From Paulinella micropora (lineage: Eukaryota; Cercozoa; Imbricatea; Euglyphida; Paulinellidae): 40,000 bases of DNA. The notes under the pieces are model-generated. The model was not told where the DNA came from. It saw only the letters and a list, made by a program, of their open reading frames with translations, and searched no databases. This document shows positions 28,826 through 36,866 of the stretch, piece by piece; position 1 is the stretch's first letter, and each line of letters opens with the position of its first letter. The position numbers and the translations under genes are program-made. Location: contig WBZZ01000940.1 in assembly GCA_019918135.1 (NCBI GenBank), positions 1 through 40,000 on the forward strand. Reading direction: 5' to 3'.

Positions 28826-29188
28826 ATGACGGATTTCAAATACCAAAAGATTATTTTTCTGAGTAATGATTTTGTTGGCGGTAGCAAGACATTTGACAAA
28901 AACATTCAAATGAACTTTACCCCAACCAGAATGAATGTTAAGTTTATCCACTATATGAATGATATGACTGAAACGAAAACGAAAATCCTTTATATGGACC
29001 GCATCGGCATTATCGGCACATTCGCTGACAGCAACACAGCAAACATTTCCAATCTTAGCTACAACTTGGGGATTATTAATTGGACCGACGGGCAATATAC
29101 TTTTAAAGTGCTTAAAACAGACAGCGGTAATATTGAGACTGACCTGCTAGCTGGAAGAATTGTTATTTGTTTAGAATTTCTAGCGTAG
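28826..29188 (+). CDS. Unrecognised 120-aa protein
   Basis: The start is the ATG at 28826 (MTDFKYQKIIFLSNDFVGG), intact. The protein is predicted almost entirely beta-stranded, with no signal or membrane segment, and could be a single jelly-roll or other small virion protein. It sits between the fibre/membrane genes and the packaging ATPase, in the structural cluster of the element. It is followed by a G/C-rich stem and the GCTTCGCAAT hairpin. Confidence 0.6.
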   Translation: MTDFKYQKIIFLSNDFVGGSKTFDKNIQMNFTPTRMNVKFIHYMNDMTETKTKILYMDRIGIIGTFADSNTANISNLSYNLGIINWTDGQYTFKVLKTDSGNIETDLLAGRIVICLEFLA

Positions 29189-29243
29189 GGGCCTGCTCCC
29201 CCTACGCCCCCGCCAGTAAAATAAAAATATATTTTTCTATATA

Positions 29244-29270
29244 TACGCTTTGCAAGCGTAGCTTCGCAAT
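29244..29270 (+). terminator. 3' stem-loop plus GCTTCGCAAT motif, copy 1
   Basis: TACGCTT, TGC loop, AAGCGTA, then GCTTCGCAAT. It lies between the 120-aa gene (stop 29188) and the ATPase gene. The same arrangement follows three other genes (about 30518, 33458 and 35110). Confidence 0.65.
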
Positions 29271-29284
29271 AGTTTTTTGAGGTT

Positions 29285-29316
29285 GTAGGAGGTTTTTTTG
29301 AAAAAAAAGCTCTTAC
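29285..29316 (+). promoter_or_regulatory. Long stem-loop abutting the ATPase start codon
   Basis: GTAGGAGG and T7 pair with A8 and GCTCTTAC, with a 1-nt loop, one G-T pair and one mismatch. The last base of the stem touches the ATG at 29317. Confidence 0.6.
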
Positions 29317-30141
29317 ATGGAGAAAATTAACGATATACGAGTTAGATCAGTTAGAAACCAAAACGGAGATGGCGAGAAGTTGGCAAAAGGATACAAGTTA
29401 TTTGATGAAGCCTTTGCCAATATTTTTCTTCTCGCTCGCAAGAAGAGTGGTAAGACGACAGCACTGTTTGAAATCTTGAAAAGAACGACGGACAGAAAAA
29501 CAAGGATTGTTATTATAGCCAGCACAATACATAAGGACCACATTTACAAAGAAATAGTTAAGCACTTCAAGAAGAAAGGCAATCCAATGGCTATATACAC
29601 ATATTTGAAAACGGACGGATACAGTGTCATAGATTACCTGTTAGATAAACTGAATAAACCTGACGAAGAGCAAGAAGAAGGCGAGATTGTTCAGGACGGG
29701 AAGGATGAAGTAGAAAAGCCGAAGTTTCTTTATTTTGGTAAAGAAGAAAAGAAGAAACAGGAGGGAGGCGAAAAACCACCGAGGCTGAGCAAATACATAA
29801 CACGAGAAGTCGTGTTCGTGTTAGATGATTTAGGTAGTGGGTTGTGGGATAAGTCCGTTAGCGACCTGTTGAAAAAAAATAGACACTATAAGTCAAAGGT
29901 GATTATGAGCTCGCAGTATCTTAACGACTTACGGCCTGAGGCTATTAAACAGTTGGACTACCTTCTTATTTTTCCTGGACAGAGTGTGGATAAAATAGAG
30001 CTTGTGTATAAGCATCTGGACCTCGGCTACGACCTTGAATACTTCATTGAAAATTATCACGAGGCGACAAAAGAGAGATTTAACTTTTTGTATGTGGATG
30101 CGGTGTCTGATGAATTACGAAAGAACTTCAATATTCGTTAA
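29317..30141 (+). CDS. FtsK/HerA-family DNA-packaging ATPase
   Basis: 274 residues, starting at the ATG at 29317. Walker A is ARKKSGKTT (about residues 40-48). Walker B is VVFVLDDLG (about 165-172), followed by a sensor-like SSQYLND. This is the A32-like genome-packaging ATPase of Polintons, virophages and large DNA viruses, which drives DNA into the preformed capsid. Residues ~113-158 form a Glu/Lys-rich insertion between the Walker motifs. The frame is intact, it precedes the basic virion protein gene by 43 bp, and it is the most confidently named gene here after the polymerase. Confidence 0.88.
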   Translation: MEKINDIRVRSVRNQNGDGEKLAKGYKLFDEAFANIFLLARKKSGKTTALFEILKRTTDRKTRIVIIASTIHKDHIYKEIVKHFKKKGNPMAIYTYLKTDGYSVIDYLLDKLNKPDEEQEEGEIVQDGKDEVEKPKFLYFGKEEKKKQEGGEKPPRLSKYITREVVFVLDDLGSGLWDKSVSDLLKKNRHYKSKVIMSSQYLNDLRPEAIKQLDYLLIFPGQSVDKIELVYKHLDLGYDLEYFIENYHEATKERFNFLYVDAVSDELRKNFNIR

Positions 30142-30184
30142 AAGTAATTTTATTATTATTTATTTTTTTCAGAACTATATATAG

Positions 30185-30508
30185 ATGCCAACATCACCAG
30201 TGATTATTTCACAACCAGCGGGATACAACATCGGATACAATCCAAGCCCAGTCAAAATGCCACAAGCGGGAGGTGCGAAGAACAGAAAGAAGAATGGAAA
30301 AAAGAAACAAACAGGAGGCAAAGTGAATTGGGCGAAGGTCGGAAAAGCGATAGTGGATGCTAATAGGTTTATCAAGAAGAACCAATTGATTTCAAGGGGT
30401 GCTACTTTTCTAAGCGATGTCGGAGTGCCTTATGCTGACCGTGTAGCAAAGGCTGCGATTAAGCAAGGCTACGGTAAGCAACGAGGAGGAGCGGTCAAGT
30501 TTCGGTAG
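30185..30508 (+). CDS. Basic minor virion protein, 107 aa
   Basis: The ATG at 30185 lies three bases after a TATATATAG box. The N-terminal third is Pro/Gly/Asn-rich and the middle is Lys-rich. Residues ~55-95 form an amphipathic region, and the end is GYGKQRGGAVKFR. Gly-Gly sites (QAGGA, QTGGK, QRGGA) are of the kind processed by adenain-type proteases. Short basic proteins of this design sit beside ATPase and protease genes in Polinton-like viruses. A core or minor capsid role is likely, but no enzymatic motif is present. Confidence 0.55.
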   Translation: MPTSPVIISQPAGYNIGYNPSPVKMPQAGGAKNRKKNGKKKQTGGKVNWAKVGKAIVDANRFIKKNQLISRGATFLSDVGVPYADRVAKAAIKQGYGKQRGGAVKFR

Positions 30509-30517
30509 GGGTAAACC

Positions 30518-30549
30518 CCTTCTTGCTTTGAGAAGCAAGGCTTCGCAAT
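30518..30549 (+). terminator. 3' stem-loop plus GCTTCGCAAT motif, copy 2
   Basis: CTTGCTT, TGAG loop, AAGCAAG, then GCTTCGCAATC, beginning about 10 bp after the stop codon at 30508. The surrounding ~38 bp is almost identical to copy 3 at 33454-33496. Confidence 0.65.
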
Positions 30550-30614
30550 CAAACCCCAACCCTTTCAAATGTAAAATCTTATATTAATTTTTTTTACTCA
30601 ATATAATAGTAGTA

Positions 30615-32597
30615 ATGCGAAGTAAGCCAAAGAAGAAACTTAAACAACGACCGCCGAGGATATACAGAACCAAAGATGGCCGACCATATATTAAAGTGAA
30701 AGGCAAACGAGCATATCTCAACTTTGGCGAGAAAACGAATGACCTTTCAACACTTCAAATCGTTAAACTGTTTTTGAAATATATGAAAGGGGACAATAAA
30801 ACGAAGAAAACACGAAAGACAAAAGAGCGAATAATCAAGTCCGAATTCAATCGTCTTGAACACGAGAACCGCAACCAGATACAAAACAACCTGCTGAAAA
30901 AATATGAACTAATACACGAGCAGGAAGAAAAGGAAAAGAAGTTAAGAGAACAGGCAGAAGATGAGAAGAAAAGAATGGAGAGGAAGGAGAATGCGGAAAT
31001 GAAGGAAAGACAAGAAGAATTAATAAGGGAGGCGAACAGAGAGCAAAAACTTATAGAGGATGTAAAATTTGAACAAGATAGAAAAAATAATTTAATGTTA
31101 TTACCGCCACCCCAGTTCCAACCTCAATACATACAAGCACCACTACAAGCACCGCCACAAGCACCACCCCAAGCACCACAACTAGGACCACCACAAGCAC
31201 CACAAGCACCACAACTAGGACCACCACAAGCACCACCACAAGCACCCCAAGCACCAGAAGAAAAACAGATGCCATCGAAAACAAAAGAAGAGAAAAAGGC
31301 TGAAAAGGAATTAAAAGAAAAATACATTGAATTAATGAAGAAAGCGGGCTTTACAACTAAATTTATTAAAAGCTTGAGCAAAACAGAATTTATCAAACTT
31401 GGTAAAGGAATAGAGAAAGCGATAGCCGATGCTCAATCAGCAGATGAGCAGAAAGAACTGGCTGAACAATACAAAAAAGAATTAGAACAAGAAAAAAAAC
31501 GAGCGGAGGCAAAAGCGAAACACTTTGAAATTAAAGATAAAATATCATACATATCCGCAGGTTTAAGAAATGATTACAAGTATCCGAAATTGGATATACC
31601 CAAAACTTTGGGCCCTGCTTTGGAAAAAGAAATGAAAGCTCGGGGCAAACCACCACCAAAAAAAGTTAAAGGAAAACACACGACAGCTGGTATGGCACAA
31701 GTTATAGTAGATGAAGGTATTGATTTAGGAATAGACCAGAATGAAATGAGAAAGAAACTCGCTGATTATTTGGGAATAAACCAAGCTGGTGCTGGGGCAA
31801 AAACGATGGAGGAGTTAATCCACAAACTTTTAACGATAGCAAAAATTAAGAAATATTTGAAGAAGGGTAAATACAGGAAAAAAATGAAGACGAAGGATTA
31901 TGTAAATAACTTAGTAAATGAAATGAGAAGCGACCCAAATATTAAAAATCAAGTTTCAAATAATCTCGGTATTCAACCAACCGAGGAAGTTCCACAGCCA
32001 GAAGTTCAACCACCTCCAACAGAAGAGCAACAACCACCGCCGACAGAAGAGCAACCACCTCCAACAGAAGAGCAACAAAAAATACCACAGAACTTAGCGG
32101 GGGCAGGCAGAGGTTTAATGACGGATGAAATAGACAATATTATGAAAAAGCACGATTGGTATTTGGGAACAGTAGCGAGCGATGAAATAAACAAACTTAA
32201 ACCAGAAAAAAGAAAGAATTATGGTTTTATGATGAATTTAGATAAGTCTAGCCAACCAGGCTCACATTGGATTGCTGTTTGGGTTGACCTGATTAAAGAT
32301 GACTCTATTGAAATCTACGACCCTCTCGCACTGTATAAGCCGACAGACCTATTTCTACACCAAATGAAACAGCTTATTGACAAGAGTAAGCCGAGCACAT
32401 ATCTGCTTATGAAGGTTAATCAAGTCAAAAACCAAAGCGACACGACAGATACCTGCGGGTGGCATAGTATTAGGTTTTTGTTAGAGCGGGCGAAAGGTAA
32501 TCGCTTTAAATTTGCCAGCGGTTGGACAGACTTAAAAGAAAAAGAAGCGGAGGAGTTGAAAGCCCAGAACGGCTATGGTTTTGACACTTTCATTTAG
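30615..32597 (+). CDS. Adenain/Ulp1-like cysteine protease with long N-terminal extension
   Basis: 660 residues from the ATG at 30615. Residues 1-55 contain a short Tyr/Lys-rich beta motif (IYRTKDGRPYIKVKGKRAYL). Residues ~75-160 are a coiled coil. Residues ~165-220 are a PQAP-type Pro/Gln/Ala repeat and residues ~455-490 a PPTEEQ repeat. The C-terminal ~150 residues are the protease: His551 in GSHWIAVWVD, Asp569 in EIYDPL, a Gln at about 604-607 and Cys614 in DTCGWH, in the order typical of C48/adenain proteases. It matures capsid precursors in Polintons and adenoviruses. The extension is much longer than in a simple adenain and may be a scaffold cleaved by its own protease. Confidence 0.85.
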   Translation: MRSKPKKKLKQRPPRIYRTKDGRPYIKVKGKRAYLNFGEKTNDLSTLQIVKLFLKYMKGDNKTKKTRKTKERIIKSEFNRLEHENRNQIQNNLLKKYELIHEQEEKEKKLREQAEDEKKRMERKENAEMKERQEELIREANREQKLIEDVKFEQDRKNNLMLLPPPQFQPQYIQAPLQAPPQAPPQAPQLGPPQAPQAPQLGPPQAPPQAPQAPEEKQMPSKTKEEKKAEKELKEKYIELMKKAGFTTKFIKSLSKTEFIKLGKGIEKAIADAQSADEQKELAEQYKKELEQEKKRAEAKAKHFEIKDKISYISAGLRNDYKYPKLDIPKTLGPALEKEMKARGKPPPKKVKGKHTTAGMAQVIVDEGIDLGIDQNEMRKKLADYLGINQAGAGAKTMEELIHKLLTIAKIKKYLKKGKYRKKMKTKDYVNNLVNEMRSDPNIKNQVSNNLGIQPTEEVPQPEVQPPPTEEQQPPPTEEQPPPTEEQQKIPQNLAGAGRGLMTDEIDNIMKKHDWYLGTVASDEINKLKPEKRKNYGFMMNLDKSSQPGSHWIAVWVDLIKDDSIEIYDPLALYKPTDLFLHQMKQLIDKSKPSTYLLMKVNQVKNQSDTTDTCGWHSIRFLLERAKGNRFKFASGWTDLKEKEAEELKAQNGYGFDTFI

Positions 32598-32626
32598 AGA
32601 TGTAAAACAAAAAAATATATAGAGGT

Positions 32627-32644
32627 GCGGAGACTAGTCTCTGC
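32627..32644 (+). promoter_or_regulatory. Stem-loop abutting the minor capsid start codon
   Basis: GCGGAGACTAGTCTCTGC folds on itself and ends one base before the ATG at 32646. It is preceded by AAAAATATATAGAGGT. The lipase gene has a similarly placed stem of different sequence. Confidence 0.6.
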
Positions 32645-32645
32645 G

Positions 32646-33455
32646 ATGGAATACCGCGGTGGGCGAAGTAGCAACATTTACTATGTCAATAGCAAAAATA
32701 GGATAAACGGCACGGACAGTGATTTCACTCACTCCATTGATATGAAATCGCTAGATAATCCAACACACTGTAAAATACTTCATATCTATGTGCCTACGTG
32801 AATACGAGTTTCGGTGTCAAATATAAACCGCGGTTGAATTCCTCCATTGTTCGCTACTGTAAATAATAGCTTGCCGTCGTATTACTCTGTGGCAAGTCCT
32901 TATAACACTTTTACTCTGAGCGAAGATGGATTTGAGGCTCTGATTACGATACCCGAGGGCAACTACACGATGAACAACTTAAAAAATAAACTGGCCGAGG
33001 TGCTAACCGCGGACAGCCCCAACGACTACACATATACAATAACAAGCAACAACACAAACACCGACCCAGAAGTAATGGGTTTTGACCGCGACTCAACATA
33101 TTTCTTTGCTAATAATACCATTAGGTCGCCGAATGTCATAATCTTGACTGGCGAAAAAACATTATATTTACAGTCGGACCTCATTGGCGAAGGCGATAAC
33201 CACGTGCTCCAAGAAATATACACTGCAAATGAAATCCCATTCGGCTCTGTTATCTACGACGGCTCGGGCAGTGAATACGGCAAACGGCTATCTACTAAAT
33301 CAAGCAATGTGTATCGGTTTTACTTAACTGATGAGAACGACCAACCAGTTAATCTAAACGGTTTGGGTATTGTAATGACATTGTTGATTTACCGCGAGAC
33401 GAATTATTTTAATTTATTTACATCATTTTTTAATTTGTTAAAAATGAAAGGGTAA
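32646..33455 (+). CDS. Penton-like minor capsid protein with a probable 72-nt intron
   Basis: The ATG at 32646 gives MEYRGGRSSNIYYVNSKNR. The frame then meets two TGA codons, but removing 32798-32869 (starts GTGAAT, ends AATAG) restores one uninterrupted protein of about 245 residues, joining IYVPT to LPSYYSV. The SSNIYYVNS start, the tract after YNTFTLSEDG, and the TITIPEGNY-like strand are hallmarks of the Polinton minor capsid (penton) single jelly roll. It forms the vertex capsomers beside the MCP. The intron is inferred from sequence only; the alternative is an insertion or decay. Confidence 0.75.
32798..32869 (+). other. Candidate spliceosomal intron in the minor capsid gene
   Basis: 72 nt, GTGAAT at the 5' end and AATAG at the 3' end, in phase 2. 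Removal eliminates both in-frame TGAs and rejoins conserved sequence without a gap. Confidence 0.6.
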
Positions 33456-33457
33456 AC

Positions 33458-33496
33458 CCTTCTTGCTTTGAGAAGCAAGGCTTCGCAATCAAACCC
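33458..33496 (+). terminator. 3' stem-loop plus GCTTCGCAAT motif, copy 3
   Basis: Same hairpin (CTTGCTT/AAGCAAG) and GCTTCGCAATC tail as copy 2, beginning a few bases after the minor capsid stop codon. A second stem, GTAGGG with loop and CCCTAC, follows at about 33507-33525. Confidence 0.65.
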
Positions 33497-33560
33497 AATT
33501 GTGGTTGTAGGGGCGAAGTCCCTACCGTTAATTAATTAATTTATTTTTTTCTCATATTAA

Positions 33561-33616
33561 AATATAGGAACCTTTTTAAAAAAAGCTTCACCAAAAACTT
33601 CGGGCACTTACACAAA
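33561..33616 (+). promoter_or_regulatory. Capsid-gene promoter/leader with the shared TAGGAACC motif
   Basis: AATATAGGAACC, a T-run, an A-run and AGCTTCACCAAAA (33561-33597) lie upstream of the MCP start. Nearly the same string is at 36801-36838 before the lipase. The T/A runs with flanking GAAC and GCTTC can pair. The motif is likely a late promoter or 5' UTR element. Confidence 0.55.
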
Positions 33617-35086
33617 ATGCCTACACAACACGGAGGCGAACTAGATTTCAGCAAGACTGACTACATCAGTGCTTCTTATCGTTTGAATAAGCTGGCCCCT
33701 CGTGAGGGTTCTGGAACATTTGAAGTCACCACTGCTGGTGGGCAAGAACGAAGCTTTGACCTTATCAGTCGTCCGTTCAATCTCGCCCGCTCTTATTTGA
33801 GCTTTAATTATTCTCTGAGAACAGGTGGTGCTAACATTTATAGTAGAATTTTTATGGACTGCCTTTCATCCATTAGACAAATTCAGCTTCAAACTCGAAG
33901 CGGTGTTTATTTGTGCGACCTTAATAACCTCGGGACGGTTACTAAAATGTTTTGGAAGCCCGAGACATCTTTGGAGGATTTCTTAGACCTTCCTAATCAC
34001 GATATCGCTATTGGATATGGACGTATGCTTCAAAAGTGTAATGCTAACGGAAAGATTGATGTCAGTGCTGTTGAAGCTACTAGAACCAACTTTCGTGCGA
34101 TGACAGATGGTGCTGATAACGTAGCAGCACGAACTCTTGCTATGTTTGCCGAACCACCGATTGCCGCTCGTCGTCATGATGATGCTGCTTTGACTACTGG
34201 CGTTGGAGCTTTGTCGGCTGTAAATGTTAATTACAACGAAGCAAAGTATTTAGCAGGTGTTAATGGTGCCGCTGCTATCAATATTAAAATTCCTTTGAGT
34301 ATGCTTATTAATACTATTTTCGCACTTGATAAGACTATTATGTTTCCAGAGATTTTGACGATGCGGATTGTGTGGAATGCGACAGACAGAGCTAGCTATA
34401 CAGTTACTAATGGTGCGGCGACTGCTATTAATACTGCGAATGTCGGCTCCGCAGCGACGGCTGTCAGTGCTGATATTACTAATCTTGCTTTGTTTCTGGC
34501 TGTTGAAACTAATCCTGATGTCATTCAATCCATTCAGGCGAAGATTGCTAGCCCTGAGGGTATGAGCTTTAACATTGATGATCCTTATGTGTATAAAAAC
34601 ACTATCGCAGCGAGCACAACACAAAACATTATTATGAGATTTGACCGCGGACACGGTCGCAGATTGAAGAAGATTTATCACTCTGTTTTCAATAATTCGG
34701 AAACAAAGAATACGGCTTATGACCACGATAACAGAGCACAGGCTAAGGTTGTAAGTTTTTACACCACACTTGACGGAGCACGACAGCAGGAGTTTAATAT
34801 TGATACCTCCCAAGAAGAAGACTATATGTATTTGAAGTCAAAGATTGAGGGTTCAGCTTTGTTGAATGCGGACATATACAAATATAACTGGTTTTGGTGT
34901 GATGCTTGGGATAACACTCGTCCGCTGTGGAGCAAGGACCAGAATGAGATTAGCGGACTTGACCTGTCTATGGAGCGACGATGGGAATTCATTGCGACGA
35001 CTGCGAATAATGCTCACAACCATTACACCGTGGCCATTACTCAGCGAGAAGTTCAAGTGAAGGCGAATACCATTACTATCAGCTAG
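33617..35086 (+). CDS. Major capsid protein (double jelly roll type)
   Basis: 489 residues, intact, from the ATG at 33617 (MPTQHGGELDFSKTDYISAS). The protein is beta-rich with Asn/Ala/Thr loops, consistent with two jelly rolls. It includes a SYLSFNYSL strand near residue 60 and a long Asn/Ala-rich inter-strand region. It sits immediately downstream of the minor capsid gene, with ATPase, protease and penton upstream, which is the standard Polinton morphogenetic order. The assignment combines size, strand pattern and position. No signature motif is as strong as in the ATPase or protease. Confidence 0.8.
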   Translation: MPTQHGGELDFSKTDYISASYRLNKLAPREGSGTFEVTTAGGQERSFDLISRPFNLARSYLSFNYSLRTGGANIYSRIFMDCLSSIRQIQLQTRSGVYLCDLNNLGTVTKMFWKPETSLEDFLDLPNHDIAIGYGRMLQKCNANGKIDVSAVEATRTNFRAMTDGADNVAARTLAMFAEPPIAARRHDDAALTTGVGALSAVNVNYNEAKYLAGVNGAAAINIKIPLSMLINTIFALDKTIMFPEILTMRIVWNATDRASYTVTNGAATAINTANVGSAATAVSADITNLALFLAVETNPDVIQSIQAKIASPEGMSFNIDDPYVYKNTIAASTTQNIIMRFDRGHGRRLKKIYHSVFNNSETKNTAYDHDNRAQAKVVSFYTTLDGARQQEFNIDTSQEEDYMYLKSKIEGSALLNADIYKYNWFWCDAWDNTRPLWSKDQNEISGLDLSMERRWEFIATTANNAHNHYTVAITQREVQVKANTITIS

Positions 35087-35109
35087 ACCTCATTAAAAAG
35101 TTTTTGAGA

Positions 35110-35136
35110 TACGCTTTGCAAGCGTAGCTTCGCAAT
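35110..35136 (+). terminator. 3' stem-loop plus GCTTCGCAAT motif, copy 4
   Basis: TACGCTT, TGC loop, AAGCGTA, then GCTTCGCAAT, starting 24 bp after the MCP stop codon. It is almost identical to copy 1. Confidence 0.65.
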
Positions 35137-35197
35137 CGTAATTTTAATTAATTTTTGATAGTTAATTAATTTTTTTCTTAGAATATACAATCTACAA

Positions 35198-36446
35198 ATG
35201 GCCACTCACCAAAGAAATTTAGTCGCCCAAAACCCTGACGGCGACTTCGTAAATGTCAAGGTCTGATACGATGGTAATGTTGAAACCAATAGCATGAAAA
35301 CAGCTTTCGGCGAAGCATTGGTCGGTCAATTAACATCAGTTGTTCAGGAGATTTTTCCATACACTATCAATACACGAATATGGACATTAACTCAAACTAA
35401 TGCTACAGTTTCATTTAATGCGAATATGGCTGAATTGAAAACGCAAGCAAACAATACTGCCGATGCCATTTTGTTAAGTAAAAAAAGAATTAAATACAGA
35501 ACTGGTATGGGAGTTTTAGCCCGCTTCATTGCTTTATGGACTACTGATGAAACGAAAGACTACTATTCGTTTATCGGGTTAGGAGATAGCGGATTGAATG
35601 ATGGTTTCTATTTCTACAAAGACAAAAACACTGGTATGAATATCGTCCATTGTAAAGGAGGAGTCGGCACTACTATCGCACAAGCGAACTGGGATGACCC
35701 TTGTAATGGAACCAAAGATATGCCTGCCATTGATTGGACCAAAGGTAATGTATTCCAGATTAAATTTCAATATTTAGGTTTTGGTGCTATAAGGTTCTAC
35801 ATTGAAAATCCTGCGACTGGCGAATTCCAGCTAGTCCATATGATTAAATATGCGAATGCTAATACAGGTGTGAGCTTACGAAATACATCGCTTCCATTTG
35901 TCGCACGAATATTTAACAATGGTATTGGAACTGGGGTTCAATCGTTAAAGACTGCGAGTGTTAGTATGTTTATTGAAGGGACTAACAATATAAATGCGAG
36001 TATAACGAACGAAGTTGAAGGAACCAAGGCGGCGACTGCCACAGAAGGTCCTGTATTCAGTATTAGGAATAAAGCAGTGTTTGATGGTGCTGGCGCTAAC
36101 ATAACCAACTATTCAACTGTGTATCCTACATTGATAAGCATCACGAATGAGGATAGCAAAACAATTATCGCAAATTTAGTATTAAATGGAACATTAACAA
36201 GCGGGTTTTGCTGATGTTGATACCAAGTATTCTATTGTAGATACAGACTCGAAAGCATCAGCCATCGCTGGGGGAACTACCCTTCTCAAGCTTTATATTA
36301 CGAGCGGGTCAAGCCAAATACTCAACCTTAGAAATTATGATATATATCTATCGCCGAGTGATATTCTAACATTTACACAAAAAACACTTTCTGGAACTGG
36401 CGGTGGGAATGTTAATGTTATAGTTAATTTTATTGAAGATCAGTGA
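35198..36446 (+). CDS. Putative virion surface protein, one nonsense codon and one frameshift
   Basis: The ATG at 35198 opens a frame with TGA at codon 23 (35264-35266), continues in frame to about 36209, and there changes frame in a T4 run to end at 36446. The restored protein would be about 415 residues. It begins MATHQRNLVAQNPDGDF. It contains LVGQLTSVVQEIFPY, then a beta-rich body with GMGVLARF and a Gly/Trp-rich stretch, recalling structural proteins shared by algal viruses and Polinton-like viruses. A vertex or attachment role is possible. It follows the MCP gene on the same strand. TGA is more likely a CGA-derived stop than recoded Trp, because TGG is used normally nearby. Confidence 0.55.
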
Positions 36447-36474
36447 AGCAAAAAAAAAAAAAAATACAAATACT

Positions 36475-36750
36475 TTACAAATACTTTTTCAATTCTTCCT
36501 TATTTCGGCACCACGGCTGACGGACTAACCATTCAATACATGGTTTGTCAATCTTTGCTATGTCTTCTATTTTTTTGCCCTTGTATTTCCCGAAATGAAA
36601 TGTGTCTTTTGGTTGAGATGCTTTTCTCTCTTCAATCGCTTTTATTTCGTCGTTGATTACCTTTTGGACATCTTCCAACGAGAAGGATTTTTTTTCGCCT
36701 TCAATGGAAAGTTTTTGAAACTTCTCGCACAGTCTTGTGAGGGTGGTCAT
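36475..36750 (-). CDS. Small ExoX-C/DUF3820-like protein, 91 aa
   Basis: The start is the ATG at 36750 (MTTLTRLCEKFQKLSIEGEK). Residues ~48-90 contain FHFGKYKGKKIEDIAKID and a Trp-Leu-Val segment ending QPW, the pattern of the ExoX C-terminal/DUF3820 domain, found with exonucleases and alone in viruses. The first half is a charged helix. A DNA-end binding or repair role is possible. It is the only minus-strand gene between the structural cluster and the lipase, and it is divergent from the lipase. Confidence 0.6.
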   Translation of the reverse strand: MTTLTRLCEKFQKLSIEGEKKSFSLEDVQKVINDEIKAIEERKASQPKDTFHFGKYKGKKIEDIAKIDKPCIEWLVRQPWCRNKEELKKYL

Positions 36751-36800
36751 AGTAGAGTGGTGTTTAGTAGGTAGTATAAAAAATAAAAAAATTAAATAAT

Positions 36801-36866
36801 TAATATAGGAACCTTTTGAAAAAGCTTCACCAAAACCGTGGAGGTGCGGAGGCGAAGTCTCCGCGA
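36801..36866 (+). promoter_or_regulatory. Lipase promoter/leader with TAGGAACC motif and start-adjacent stem-loop
   Basis: TAATATAGGAACCTTTT, G, an A-run and AGCTTCACCAAAA (36801-36837) repeats the MCP leader. A stem of TGCGGAG, loop CGAAGT-like, CTCCGC (about 36845-36864) ends two bases before the ATG at 36867. Confidence 0.55.

Noticed and set aside
35249..35292. Intron explaining the TGA at 35264
   Set aside because: The only GT...AG segment (44 nt) would shift the frame; splicing does not restore the protein.
21682..36446. TGA recoded as tryptophan in the element
   Set aside because: TGG is used for Trp in several genes, and TGA ends the membrane protein gene (28494-28496), so TGA behaves as a stop.
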